Source: Actinoplanes sp. NBRC 103695
GTDB taxonomy: Bacteria; Actinomycetota; Actinomycetes; Mycobacteriales; Micromonosporaceae
Direction of reading: 5' to 3'
DNA length: 64,000 nucleotides
NCBI RefSeq assembly: GCF_030269485.1
Contig: NZ_BSTL01000027.1
Location: 42,016 to 106,015 of the forward strand
The first letter of the stretch is position 1. Every line of letters begins with the position of its first letter. This document shows, piece after piece, positions 1 to 7,665 of this stretch. The notes beneath the pieces are model-generated. The model worked only from the letters and a program-made list of their open reading frames with translations. It was not told the origin of the DNA and did no database searches. Made by a program: the position numbers and the translations under genes.

Positions 1-153
1 CTCGTGCCGGGCCGCCCCCAGCACTCGTACGCTGAGCACACCGCCATCGTCGACGCGATCGACACCGGCGATGCCGACGCCGCCGAGGCGGCCATGCGAC
101 ACCATCTCTTCCACGTGACCACGACCCTGCGCGAGAGCCGCGCTCAGTCCTAA
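1..153 (+). CDS. GntR/FadR-family regulator, C-terminal end (partial)
   Basis: The first 50 codons are open and end in TAA at 151-153; the start lies outside the window. The visible residues (AEHTAIVDAIDTGDADAAEAAM followed by RHHL) match the last helices of the FCD ligand-binding domain of FadR-type GntR regulators, which usually end in 'H..i..Ai..gD...A...m..Hl'. It lies 9 bp before the DUF6282 gene on the same strand, so it may regulate that gene. Seen: reading frame and motif. Inferred: family and regulatory role. Confidence 0.7.
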   Translation, partial: LVPGRPQHSYAEHTAIVDAIDTGDADAAEAAMRHHLFHVTTTLRESRAQS

Positions 154-162
154 GGGGAAGCC

Positions 163-1068
163 GTGCCTACCGAAGCAGCGCGCCGGATCGTCGCGGGCGC
201 CTACGACACCCACGTGCACGTCGCCCCGGACGTGATGAAACGCCTGGTCGACGACGTCACGCTGGCCCGGCGCTGCGCCGAGACCGGGCTGGCCGGGTTC
301 GTGCTCAAGTCGCACTACGTGCCGACCGCCGAGCGGGCCGAGGTGGTTCGCGGCGCGGTGCCCGGCGTGGACGTGCTCGGCGCGATCACCCTGAACGCGT
401 CGGTCGGCGGCCTCAACCCGGTGGCCGTCGAGATCGCCGGCCGGCAGGGCGCCCGCGTGGTGTGGCTGCCCACGGTGGACTGCCGCAATCAGCGGGAGAG
501 CCGGGCGCGGGCACCCGAGGGTGCGGTGCCGCCGATGTGGGCGCAGCTCCAGGATGACCTGGCCGAGCAGGGCATCATGGCGCCGGCGATCGACGTGGTC
601 GACGAGTCCGGCGAGGTGGTTCCCGAGCTGCGGCAGGTGCTCGCGCTGATCGCCAAGCACGACATGGTGCTGGCCACCGGGCATCTGTCCGGGACGGAGA
701 TCAAGTCGGCCGTGGAGGCGGCGGCCGATGCGGGCGTACGCCGGATCGTGGTCACCCACCCCGAGTTCACCTCCCAGCAGGTGCCCGTGGACGCCCAGCG
801 GGAGCTGGCCGAACGCGGCGCGCTGATGGAGCGCTGCTTCACCACACCGCACAGCGGCAAGATCAGCTGGGATGAGTGGTACGCACACATCCGCGCGGTC
901 GGCCCCGAGCACTCGGTGCTCTCCAGCGATCTCGGCCAGCCGTTCAATCCGCCGGTCGAGGACGGCCTGGCGCTGCTCGCCGACCGCCTGCTGGCGAACG
1001 GCTTCACCGAGGACGAGATCCACACGATGGCCGTCGTGAACAGCCGCCGCCTGGCGGTGGTGGAATGA
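163..1068 (+). CDS. DUF6282 family protein (predicted metal-dependent hydrolase)
   Basis: This 301-residue protein has an amidohydrolase-like N-terminus: YDTHVHVAPD near residues 14-23 gives the HxH metal pair, and LKSHYVP near 48 adds a histidine. Further metal-ligand candidates are the ATGHLSG block near 170 and a late SSDLGQ near 253. This pattern fits the DUF6282 group, a TIM-barrel hydrolase-like family whose substrate is not known to me. The GTG start follows a purine-rich AAGGGGAAG. It follows the GntR-family gene closely and probably forms an operon with it. Family call is good; substrate unknown. Confidence 0.75.
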   Translation: MPTEAARRIVAGAYDTHVHVAPDVMKRLVDDVTLARRCAETGLAGFVLKSHYVPTAERAEVVRGAVPGVDVLGAITLNASVGGLNPVAVEIAGRQGARVVWLPTVDCRNQRESRARAPEGAVPPMWAQLQDDLAEQGIMAPAIDVVDESGEVVPELRQVLALIAKHDMVLATGHLSGTEIKSAVEAAADAGVRRIVVTHPEFTSQQVPVDAQRELAERGALMERCFTTPHSGKISWDEWYAHIRAVGPEHSVLSSDLGQPFNPPVEDGLALLADRLLANGFTEDEIHTMAVVNSRRLAVVE

Positions 1069-1104
1069 CGTCCCGGACGGTCGGCTCCGGGACCTGTACG
1101 GGCA

Positions 1105-1240
1105 GCGCCGCCAAGTGCGGCGGGACGTGCTGATCACGTTGCCTGCCTTGTCGACCGCGTAGAACGCGACGGTGATCGCACACGGCGCCGAGGTGACCTT
1201 GGCGAGCACCGTGCCGTCGGTCCGGCACCGTTCCGTCCAT
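1105..1240 (-). pseudogene. Remnant of an Ig-like secreted protein (chimeric, internally deleted)
   Basis: Read on the minus strand, the sequence encodes VAFYAVDKAGNVISTSRRTWRR, the C-terminus shared by the Ig-like proteins at 5.2, 27.0 and 28.1 kb. Directly before it comes DGTVLAKVTSAP, which matches a different domain near the N-terminus of those paralogues, so everything between has been deleted. The usual stop after RR is replaced by a Cys codon. There is no signal peptide or start. It is a decayed copy lying between the DUF6282 gene and the TetR gene. Confidence 0.7.
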
Positions 1241-1250
1241 GGTCGAGTGG

Positions 1251-1829
1251 CTAATCGCTGAACAGGATGTGACGCAGCGCCCGTTCCAGATGCGCGGTCA
1301 GCGCGGCGGGATCCATCGCCGCCAGCGGGCCGGTCCGGGCGATGTAGCGCGCGAACGTCACGCCGATCAGGCAGGCGCCGAGCATCGCGACGCGCTCGGG
1401 GACGTCCGGGCCGGTCAGGACCGTGGCGTACGCCTCGACGCTGTTGCTCTCCATCGCCGCCAGCAGGGCCGCGGCCGCCTCCTGGTTGGCGGCGGCGCCG
1501 CGCAGCAGGGCGACCAGCGGATCACCGGCGGCGTCCGGCTCCATCCGCTCCACATAGGCCCGTGCCACCCGCCCCGGCAGCCCGTCCGCGTCGCCCGCGA
1601 CGACCCGGTCCAGGTCACGGTGGCCGGGCACCGCCGCCAGGAACAGCTGCTCCTTGCTCCCGAACTGGCGCATCACCAGGCCGTGCGTGACACCGGCGCG
1701 GCCGGCGACAGCGCGGATCGTCGTTCCGGCGTACCCCTGCTCTCCGAAGATCGCCCGCGCCGCAACCAGAATCGCCTGCCTGTGCCCCTCGGGGTCGCGC
1801 CGGCGACGGCGCGGGGTGGTGTCCGTCAT
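1251..1829 (-). CDS. TetR family transcriptional regulator
   Basis: The product has 192 residues. The N-terminal HTH is typical of TetR proteins: ILVAARAIFGEQGYAGTTIR, then VAGRAGVTHGLVMRQFGSKEQLF (residues about 19-63), followed by a helical ligand-binding domain. The start at 1829 (MTDTTPRRRRR) is chosen because the frame upstream crosses the operator. The gene is divergent from the SDR gene at 1888, with a 16/20 palindrome between them at 1835-1854. It probably represses itself and the SDR gene. The ligand is unknown. Confidence 0.85.
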   Translation of the reverse strand: MTDTTPRRRRRDPEGHRQAILVAARAIFGEQGYAGTTIRAVAGRAGVTHGLVMRQFGSKEQLFLAAVPGHRDLDRVVAGDADGLPGRVARAYVERMEPDAAGDPLVALLRGAAANQEAAAALLAAMESNSVEAYATVLTGPDVPERVAMLGACLIGVTFARYIARTGPLAAMDPAALTAHLERALRHILFSD

Positions 1830-1834
1830 GGCGC

Positions 1835-1854
1835 TAATGTACACGTGGTCATTA
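1835..1854. promoter_or_regulatory. Palindromic operator, likely for the adjacent TetR regulator
   Basis: The 20-mer TAATGTACACGTGGTCATTA is an inverted repeat with 16 of 20 symmetric positions: TAATG/CATTA arms around a central CACGTG-like core. It sits 5 bp from the TetR start codon and 33 bp before the likely SDR start, the usual place for a TetR operator in a divergent pair. Binding is inferred. Confidence 0.7.
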
Positions 1855-1887
1855 AGCTGAGGATCAACTACCAGGATGGGGTACGCC

Positions 1888-2574
1888 ATGAGCACCGCAG
1901 TCGTCATCGGTGGCACCGCCGGGCTGGGCCGGGTCATCGCACAGCGCCGTGCCGACCAGGGCGACGACGTGATCGTCGCCGGCCGGGACGCATCCCGCGC
2001 CGAGGCCGTCGCCAAGCAGATCGGGGACCGGGCCACCGGCCTGGCCGTCGACCTGTCGAAGCCGCACGGCATCGAGGAGGCGCTGGCCGGCGTCGGCGCG
2101 GTCGACCACCTGGTCATCACGGCCATCCACCAGAACCCGAACACGCTGGCGAACTTCGACATCGACGACGCGGTGACCGCGCTGACCACCAAGCTCGTCG
2201 GCTACGCCGAGGCGGTGCGGGTGCTGCGCGACCGATTCACGCCGGCGGCGTCGGTGGTGCTCTTCGGCGGGCTGGCCAAGGAACGGCCGTACCCCGGATC
2301 GACGGTGGTGACCACGTTCAACGGCGGGCTCACCGGGCTGGTCCGGACCCTGGCGGTGGAGATCGCGCCGCACCGGGTCAACGCGGTGCACCCGGCCCTG
2401 ATCGGCGACAGCCCGAAATGGCAGGGCATCGACCTGAGCATGCAGGTGGAGCGGACCCCGCTCGGCCGCCTCGTCACGATGGACGAGGTGGCCGAGGCGG
2501 TCGACTTCCTGCTACGCAACGGCGGGATGAACGCCCACGACCTCTACGTGGACGGTGGCGTCCTGGTCCGCTGA
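1888..2574 (+). CDS. SDR-family protein with degenerate active site
   Basis: This is a Rossmann-fold protein of 228 residues. The N-terminal VIGGTAGLGR fits the SDR cofactor motif (GxxxGxG with T-A-G-L-G-R) and AVDLSK follows. The catalytic YxxxK is not present: where YSASKAAL is expected the sequence reads VTTFNGGL, and the usual catalytic Ser region reads LFGG. It may therefore bind NAD(P) without classical dehydrogenase activity, or use other residues. Start 1888 follows GGATGGGG; an in-frame ATG at 1876 is possible. It is divergent from, and probably controlled by, the TetR gene. Confidence 0.8.
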   Translation: MSTAVVIGGTAGLGRVIAQRRADQGDDVIVAGRDASRAEAVAKQIGDRATGLAVDLSKPHGIEEALAGVGAVDHLVITAIHQNPNTLANFDIDDAVTALTTKLVGYAEAVRVLRDRFTPAASVVLFGGLAKERPYPGSTVVTTFNGGLTGLVRTLAVEIAPHRVNAVHPALIGDSPKWQGIDLSMQVERTPLGRLVTMDEVAEAVDFLLRNGGMNAHDLYVDGGVLVR

Positions 2575-2576
2575 GC

Positions 2577-2649
2577 TCAGCGCCGCCAGGTCCGGCGGGA
2601 CGTGCTGACCACGTTGCCGGCCTTGTCGACGGCGTAGAACGCGACAGTG
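2577..2649 (-). pseudogene. Isolated C-terminal tail of an Ig-like secreted protein
   Basis: The minus strand encodes only TVAFYAVDKAGNVVSTSRRTWRR and a TGA stop, the conserved C-terminus of the Ig-like paralogues. It starts about 20 bp after the tandem stop codons of the ricin-lectin gene, in a different frame, and has no start codon. It converges on the SDR gene stop. It looks like the surviving 3' end of a deleted Ig-like gene that once followed the lectin gene. Confidence 0.7.
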
Positions 2650-2667
2650 GACGGCAGATGGGCGCTA

Positions 2668-3936
2668 CTACTGCAGACGGAAGCTCTGGGCCGCGGTGCC
2701 GTTGCAGGCGTACTGCACCAGTTGGACGCCGTCGGCGGTGGCGGCCGCCGGGACGTCGAGGCACTTGCCGCTGTTGCGGTTGACGAAGTGGTAGGTGCCG
2801 CCCGTCTCGGCGACCGGCTGCCACTGCTGGTTGGTGCCGCCGCCGTACGACCAGGTCTGGATGAGCGCGTTGTCGGCGCTGGAGACGTCCTTGACATCCA
2901 AGGCCTGGGCGCTGTTGCCACGGTTGTTGATGCGTACGAAGCCGCCGCTGGTCGCCGCGAACTGGTACTGCTGGGCGGTCGAGGCGTTGCAGGCGTACTG
3001 CTGGATCGCGGTGCCGTTGACCGTGCCGGCCGCGCGGGCGTCGACGCACTTGCCGCTGTTGACGTTGGTGACCGCGTACCAGCGGGCCGGGTCGATCGGG
3101 TCGTTCGTCGGCGGCGGGGTGTCGCCGGAGACGCCGGCCAGCCACTTGATGCCGTTGACCAGCCACTGATTCTGCTGCGCGCTGGCGAACGTCGACGACG
3201 TACGGGTGTTCGTGTCGTAGTTCATCGCGTTGTGACCGAAGTTGGCGTACAGCATCTTGTAGTTGCGGTTGGTCCAGATCAGCGGATAGAAGCCGCTGGT
3301 CCACTGCTGCGAGGTGCCGACCGGGAAACTGGAGTTGTCGATCGACGCCAGGACGTCGATGTCCGGGTTCTGGCGCAGGTCCCGGCTCCACGAGTACCAC
3401 TCGCTGACCGAGCTCGGGAAGGTGGCGGGCAGGCCGGCCATCGTCGGGTGCGCCGGATCGTTCACACGCAGCGTCTCGGCGGTCGGCAGCCACGTGTTGG
3501 TGGCGAAGTTCCCGGTACCGAGGAACGTGTTGTGGTACCAGCTCCACTCGTTGGCGTTGTCGGTCCACGCGCTGACGTGGAAGCCCATCCACGCCCCGCC
3601 GTTCTGCATGTACGTCTGGAAGGCGGCCCGGCGGTCGGCCGGCGGACCGTCGTCCAGGAACATGATCACCTTGTAACCGGCCAGGCCGGAGGTGCTCAGG
3701 CGACTCCAGTCGGTGGTCGCCTCCCAGGTGAAACCGTTCGCGGCGCCGAGGCGCGGGAACCAGTCCCGAGCCTCCTTGTCGAAGTCGATGTGTGCCGCGT
3801 CCCAGGTCCCGTTGTAGAACGCGAGCACTTTGAACGGGTCGGCGGCGGCTGCGGGGACAGCGGCTCCTGTTACCAGGACCAAGGCGAGGACGAGGGCTCG
3901 CCAGAGCATCTTGGGGGACATGGTGTTCATCATCAT
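2668..3936 (-). CDS. Secreted ThuA-domain protein with ricin-type lectin (CBM13) domain
   Basis: About 422 residues. A Sec signal (MLWRALVLALVLVTGAAVPAAAA) is followed by a ThuA-like domain (KVLAFYNGTWDAAHIDF, later GGAWMGFHVSAW and the SGFYPLIW block) to about residue 265. A Pro/Asp linker leads to a C-terminal ricin-B trefoil with three Q-x-aromatic repeats (AQQYQF, NQQWQP, AQSFRLQ) and NSGKCLD motifs. It probably binds glycans outside the cell; the role of the ThuA domain is uncertain. The gene ends in two TAG codons. The exact start within the ATG cluster 3921-3936 is uncertain; a TTG at 3963 is less likely. Confidence 0.85.
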   Translation of the reverse strand: MMMNTMSPKMLWRALVLALVLVTGAAVPAAAADPFKVLAFYNGTWDAAHIDFDKEARDWFPRLGAANGFTWEATTDWSRLSTSGLAGYKVIMFLDDGPPADRRAAFQTYMQNGGAWMGFHVSAWTDNANEWSWYHNTFLGTGNFATNTWLPTAETLRVNDPAHPTMAGLPATFPSSVSEWYSWSRDLRQNPDIDVLASIDNSSFPVGTSQQWTSGFYPLIWTNRNYKMLYANFGHNAMNYDTNTRTSSTFASAQQNQWLVNGIKWLAGVSGDTPPPTNDPIDPARWYAVTNVNSGKCVDARAAGTVNGTAIQQYACNASTAQQYQFAATSGGFVRINNRGNSAQALDVKDVSSADNALIQTWSYGGGTNQQWQPVAETGGTYHFVNRNSGKCLDVPAAATADGVQLVQYACNGTAAQSFRLQ

Positions 3937-3982
3937 CCGTCGATGTCTGCCGCCACAAGACAATTGTTAACTTATTTTCCAG

Positions 3983-4447
3983 TCAGCATCCCTCGCCGGG
4001 GTCGACCGCCCGCATGATGCGGCGGTTGATCTCGCCGAGCTGGCGGCGCTGAGCCTTGGTCAGCGGATCGAAGATCAGGCGGTGCACGGCCTCGACATGC
4101 CCGGGAGCGGCCGCCGCCACCTGGGCGAAACCGTCGTCGGTCAGCACCGCGAGCGTGTAGCGCCCGTCGGTCGGGTCGGGCTCGCGCCGGGCGCAGCCCC
4201 GTTTCTCCAGCCGGGACATCACCTGGGACAGCCGCGGCAGCGAGCCCTCGGCATACCTGGCCAGCTCGCTCATCCGCAGCGTCCGGCCGGGCGTCATCGA
4301 CAGCTTCGAGAGCACGAGATATTCGAAGAGACTGAGGCCGGCATCCGCCTGCAGCTGCGCCTCCAGCACCTGGGGCAGCCGCATCAGCACAGAGGCCGTG
4401 GCGATCCAGGTCTGCTTGTCGTCCTCGTCCAGCCAGCGCGGTTCCAC
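3983..4447 (-). CDS. MarR family transcriptional regulator
   Basis: This is a 154-residue winged-helix protein. LSLFEYLVLSKLSMTPGRTLRMSELA, then LPRLSQVMSRLEKRG and a wing with DPTDGRYTLAVLTDDG (residues about 40-115), are diagnostic of MarR. It is divergent from the DoxX-like gene at 4543, and a near-perfect 22-bp palindrome lies between them. It probably represses the DoxX-like gene in response to an aromatic or oxidising compound, as is common in this family; the ligand itself is not visible. Confidence 0.88.
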   Translation of the reverse strand: MEPRWLDEDDKQTWIATASVLMRLPQVLEAQLQADAGLSLFEYLVLSKLSMTPGRTLRMSELARYAEGSLPRLSQVMSRLEKRGCARREPDPTDGRYTLAVLTDDGFAQVAAAAPGHVEAVHRLIFDPLTKAQRRQLGEINRRIMRAVDPGEGC

Positions 4448-4501
4448 GGGCCCAGATTAGCCCACCGGGTCACTTGCACCGTTAAGTCATCACACACTAT
4501 G

Positions 4502-4523
4502 TTGACTTAAAACTTTAAGTCAA
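4502..4523. promoter_or_regulatory. MarR operator and divergent promoter region
   Basis: Two arms, TTGACTTAAA (4502-4511) and TTTAAGTCAA (4514-4523), form a 22-bp palindrome with 20 symmetric positions. A further half site TTAAGTCA lies at 4482-4489. A plausible promoter for the DoxX-like gene is TTGCAC (4474-4479) with TATGTT (4499-4504), 19-bp spacing, so the operator overlaps the -10 box. Operator binding is inferred from position and symmetry. Confidence 0.7.
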
Positions 4524-4542
4524 ACTACCTCTGGAGCCATAC

Positions 4543-4917
4543 ATGAACGTCGTCCTTTGGATCATTGCCGCGCTGCTCGCGCTGGCGTTCGTCGCGTCCG
4601 GGGCGATGAAGGTGCTCCGGACCAAGGCGCAGCTGAAAGAGGCCGGCCTGAGCTGGGTCGACGACTACGGCGACAGCACGGTCAAGCTGATCGGCGCGGT
4701 CGACATCATCGGCGGGCTCGGCCTGGTCCTGCCCGCGCTGGTCAACGTCGCGCCGATCCTGGTGCCGATCGCCGCAGTCGGCCTGATCATCGTCATGGTC
4801 GGCGCCATCGTCACGCACGGCCGGCGCAAGGAGACCCCGATGGTCGCCTTCAACATCGTCCTGCTGATCCTCCTGGCCGTCGTCGCCTGGGGACGCTTCG
4901 GCCCGTACGCGTTCTAA
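4543..4917 (+). CDS. DoxX family membrane protein
   Basis: This 124-residue protein has four hydrophobic segments: VVLWIIAALLALAFVASGA, IIGGLGLVLPALV, ILVPIAAVGLIIVMVGAIV and FNIVLLILLAVVAW. The N-terminal segment followed by SGAMKVL, and the LIGAVDIIGGLGL block, match the DoxX/DoxD-like family. Such proteins are often controlled by MarR or TetR proteins and linked to redox or thiol stress. The ATG follows CTGGAG. It is probably regulated by the divergent MarR gene. Confidence 0.85.
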   Translation: MNVVLWIIAALLALAFVASGAMKVLRTKAQLKEAGLSWVDDYGDSTVKLIGAVDIIGGLGLVLPALVNVAPILVPIAAVGLIIVMVGAIVTHGRRKETPMVAFNIVLLILLAVVAWGRFGPYAF

Positions 4918-4928
4918 CCTTCTCCGTC

Positions 4929-5093
4929 ATGCGGGTGACGACGCATGACGGCAGAGGCGCCATCGAGCTGGTCAGCCGGACGCTCCCGGCGGACGTGGTG
5001 GCCGAGCGGGTCGGCGGCCACCTCTCCTACACCTCGAACGGCGCGATCGCCCAGGCCGCGACGTTCGCGGCGGGCAAGGTCAACGGCTCCTGA
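4929..5093 (+). CDS. Small unrecognised ORF or gene fragment
   Basis: A 54-residue frame lies just after the DoxX-like gene, with residues such as GAIELVSRTLPADVVAERVGG and a final AAGKVNGS. No signal peptide, membrane segment or motif is visible and no clear ribosome binding site precedes the ATG. It could be a 3' fragment of a larger lost gene. Included because the codon pattern looks coding; function unknown. Confidence 0.25.
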   Translation: MRVTTHDGRGAIELVSRTLPADVVAERVGGHLSYTSNGAIAQAATFAAGKVNGS

Positions 5094-5213
5094 GGGTACG
5101 GGCGGCGCGGCAGGCCCCTCGCCGTGCCGCCCATCCCCGAACACGATGCGGTGCCGCCCATCCTCCGAACAGCCGTCGAAAGTGGACGGTACGATGCCGT
5201 ACTCTCCTCGATC

Positions 5214-6110
5214 GTGAAGCTACGGGGATTCGCCACGGTCATCGCCATGGCCGGAACACTCATCGCGGGAGCCGCCGCTCCCGCCTCCGCCGCCGTCGAC
5301 CACGTCGCGGATGACGCCGGCCCGCGTGTCACAGTCGACGGTGGCACGGTCGTCTACCGCTGGCCCGGCCTCGCGTACCTGTGGGCGGAGCTCGACGACC
5401 AGTCCAGCCTCGGGCGCATCGAGTGGTGGGTCGACGGGGCCCTCCGCTCGACCGAGCGTGATCTCTCCTACGACTTCGGAGCCACCGTCCGGCGGATCCC
5501 GGTCGAGGTGCGGGCGTGGGACACGTGGGGCAACGCCTCGGTGACCACGATCCAGGTCCAGCTCGACCACACCGCTCCCGTGGTCACGAAGGTGACGCCG
5601 AACTTCCGGCAGCTGGTCCGCGGCACCCGCATGACCAGCACGCTCACCGCGACCGACCCGGCCGGCTTCATGTACGCCGAGCTGGAGGACACGAAGGTCG
5701 GTGAGGGCACGCCCGGACCCACCGCCACGTTCACCGCGTCGACCCGGCTCGGCCGGGACGGCCAGTACATGTTCTTCTGGCACGTCATGGACCGCGTCGG
5801 CAACTCCATGACGTTCCCCCGGACCGTGATCGTCGACAACACCCGTCCCACCATCACCAAGATCACCGCACCGGCCGCCAACGCCAAGGTCGGATCCCAG
5901 GTCAAGACGTCGATGTCGGCAACCGACCTGAACGGCGTCAAAGAGGTCCAGATGTGGGTCAACGGCAGGCTCACCCTCTCCGACTCCAAAGCGCCGTACA
6001 CGATGGCCCTGAGCACCCCCAAGTACGGCAGGTCGTTCACCGTCGCGTTCTACGCCGTCGACAAGGCCGGCAACACGATCAGCACGTCCCGCCGCACCTG
6101 GCGGCGCTGA
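5214..6110 (+). CDS. Secreted Ig-like repeat protein (paralogue 1)
   Basis: 298 residues from the GTG at 5214. The start is chosen because it gives a clean signal peptide (FATVIAMAGTLIAGAAAPASA) and because the 34 bp upstream resemble the sequence before the paralogue at 27003. The mature part has three Ig-like beta-sandwich units: a first with RIEWWVDGALRSTE, a second beginning TAPVVTKVTPNFRQLVRGT and a third beginning TRPTITKITAPAANAKVG. It ends in VAFYAVDKAGNTISTSRRTWRR. It probably acts outside the cell in adhesion or cell-surface structure. The paralogues are longer at the N-terminus. Confidence 0.8.
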   Translation: MKLRGFATVIAMAGTLIAGAAAPASAAVDHVADDAGPRVTVDGGTVVYRWPGLAYLWAELDDQSSLGRIEWWVDGALRSTERDLSYDFGATVRRIPVEVRAWDTWGNASVTTIQVQLDHTAPVVTKVTPNFRQLVRGTRMTSTLTATDPAGFMYAELEDTKVGEGTPGPTATFTASTRLGRDGQYMFFWHVMDRVGNSMTFPRTVIVDNTRPTITKITAPAANAKVGSQVKTSMSATDLNGVKEVQMWVNGRLTLSDSKAPYTMALSTPKYGRSFTVAFYAVDKAGNTISTSRRTWRR

Positions 6111-6124
6111 GCCATCCTGGAGCG

Positions 6125-6691
6125 GTGCACGCGCCGACGCTGGTAGTGATCCGGGGTAACTCGGGCAGCGGAAAGTCGACCACCGCCCGGGAGGTGCGCT
6201 CCCGCTACGGACGCGGATGCGCGCTCGTCGAGCAGGACCACCTGCGCCGGATCATCCTGCGCGAGCATGACGAACCCGGTGCCGTGGCGCCCGCCTTCAT
6301 CGCCGCGACCGTGCGCTCGGCGCTGGACCTCGGCTACCACGTCGTGCTGGAGGGCATCCTGCACGCCGGGCGCTACCGGCCCGCCCTGCTCGACCTGCTC
6401 GCCGCGCATCCCGGCCCGAGTCACGCCTTCTACCTGGACATCCCGTTCCCGGAGACGGTCCGCCGGCACGGGATGCGCGGCGACTTCGGGTTCACCACCG
6501 AGGACATGCGCGACTGGTACGTCGAGCGCGACCTGCTCGGCGTACCCGGGGAGGTGGTGATCGGAGAGACCAGCAGCCTCCCGGCGTCGGTGGCGACGAT
6601 CCTCGAGGTCAGCGGCCTGGACCGGGCGCCGACGCGAACGCCGTGCCCGACCAGTTGCCCGCGCTGCACGCAGAAGGACGCGGTCCGGTAG
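6125..6691 (+). CDS. P-loop kinase-like ATPase
   Basis: 188 residues starting at GTG 6125, 14 bp after the Ig-like gene. A Walker A motif GNSGSGKSTT sits at residues about 11-20. EQDHLRR near 40 and VVLEGILHAGRY near 75 resemble the Walker B and lid regions of small-molecule kinases or zeta-toxin-like kinases. The C-terminus (PTRTPCPTSCPRCTQKD) is rich in Cys and Pro and may be a degenerate extension. The substrate cannot be told from sequence. Confidence 0.72.
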   Translation: MHAPTLVVIRGNSGSGKSTTAREVRSRYGRGCALVEQDHLRRIILREHDEPGAVAPAFIAATVRSALDLGYHVVLEGILHAGRYRPALLDLLAAHPGPSHAFYLDIPFPETVRRHGMRGDFGFTTEDMRDWYVERDLLGVPGEVVIGETSSLPASVATILEVSGLDRAPTRTPCPTSCPRCTQKDAVR

Positions 6692-6697
6692 CACCGC

Positions 6698-6913
6698 TCA
6701 GGCCGTCCGCAACGCAACGGCCTTCTGCCACACCTCGGGGGTCACACTGACCCCGTACTCGAAATCGCCCGACGCGTTCGGGTCGGGAAGATCGGGGACG
6801 CCGTTCTCCCGCATGCACTCGGCGAACTTCACCCCTTGATCTCGAGTGGCCGTCTTGTCATCGGCGGCGCCCGTCTCGGAAGGTGCGCCCAAGCGGCGCA
6901 TTCGTCTGCTCAT
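6698..6913 (-). CDS. Short fragment of a secreted 'CMRENGVP' protein
   Basis: A 71-residue frame. KFAECMRENGVPDLPDPNASGDF is the hallmark of a widespread actinobacterial lipoprotein family, in which the motif follows a lipobox and the protein continues to a conserved AC motif. Here the N-terminus (MSRRMRRLGAPSETGAADDK) is not a signal peptide and the protein stops right after the domain begins. It is probably a decayed gene. Relatives of this lipoprotein often sit beside an OmpR-type regulator and kinase, as here. Confidence 0.45.
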   Translation of the reverse strand: MSRRMRRLGAPSETGAADDKTATRDQGVKFAECMRENGVPDLPDPNASGDFEYGVSVTPEVWQKAVALRTA

Positions 6914-7002
6914 GCCCCAGTCAAGGCATCGCGCTGTTGCCGGTCCGTACGTGTTTTCCGATACGTCGGCGATATGCGCCGGGCAGTAGCTTCATCGGTG
7001 CC

Positions 7003-7665
7003 ATGCGTGTCTTGATCGTCGAGGACGAGCCCTACCTGGCCGAGGCCATCCGCGATGGTCTGCGCCTGGCAGCGATCGCGGGCGACGTCGCCGGGGACGG
7101 CGACACGGCCCTGGAACTGCTGAGCGTGAACGCCTACGACATCGCCGTCCTGGACCGGGACATCCCAGGACCCTCCGGCGACGAGATCGCCGAACGTATC
7201 GTCGCCTCCGGCAGCGGCATGCCGATCCTCATGCTCACCGCGGCCGACCGGCTGGACGACAAGGCGTCCGGGTTCGAGCTCGGCGCCGACGACTACCTCA
7301 CGAAGCCCTTCGAGCTGCGGGAACTCGTGCTCCGCCTCCGGGCGCTCGACCGCCGGCGCTCCCAAGTCAGGCCGCCGGTGCGCGAGATCGCGGGCGTACG
7401 GCTGGACCCGTTCCGCCGCGAGGTCTACCGCGACGGCCGTTATGTCGCGCTGACCAGGAAGCAGTTCGCGGTGCTCGAGGTCCTCGTCGCGGCCGAGGGC
7501 GGTGTCGTCAGCGCCGAGGATCTGCTGGAACGGGCGTGGGACGAGAACGCCGACCCGTTCACCAACGCCGTACGCATCACGGTCTCGGCATTGCGCAAAC
7601 GGCTCGGCCAGCCGTGGATCATCACCACGGTGCCCGGCGTCGGCTACCGGATCAGCGATGGATAG
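7003..7665 (+). CDS. OmpR/PhoB-family response regulator
   Basis: 220 residues. The receiver domain has the acidic pair in VEDEP (residues 6-10), the phospho-acceptor Asp51 in AVLDRDIPGPSG, the Thr of LMLTAA and Lys of LTKPFELRE. The C-terminal winged helix (residues about 125-218) ends in the typical TVPGVGYRIS. The start at 7003 gives the canonical MRVLIVEDEP. The stop overlaps the kinase start by 8 bp, so the two are translationally coupled. Confidence 0.92.
   Translation: MRVLIVEDEPYLAEAIRDGLRLAAIAGDVAGDGDTALELLSVNAYDIAVLDRDIPGPSGDEIAERIVASGSGMPILMLTAADRLDDKASGFELGADDYLTKPFELRELVLRLRALDRRRSQVRPPVREIAGVRLDPFRREVYRDGRYVALTRKQFAVLEVLVAAEGGVVSAEDLLERAWDENADPFTNAVRITVSALRKRLGQPWIITTVPGVGYRISDG

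Noticed and set aside
489..1025. Long open frame on the minus strand opposite the DUF6282 gene
   Set aside because: Its composition (Ser/Arg-rich, no domain) is that of an antisense shadow of a GC-rich gene; the plus-strand protein has clear motifs.
1239..2783. A 514-codon plus-strand frame across the TetR and SDR genes
   Set aside because: Arg/Gly/Pro-rich with no domain; it overlaps two well supported genes and their operator.
2647..4017. A long plus-strand frame opposite the ThuA-ricin gene
   Set aside because: Val/Arg/Gly-rich antisense shadow; the minus-strand product has a signal peptide and ricin repeats.
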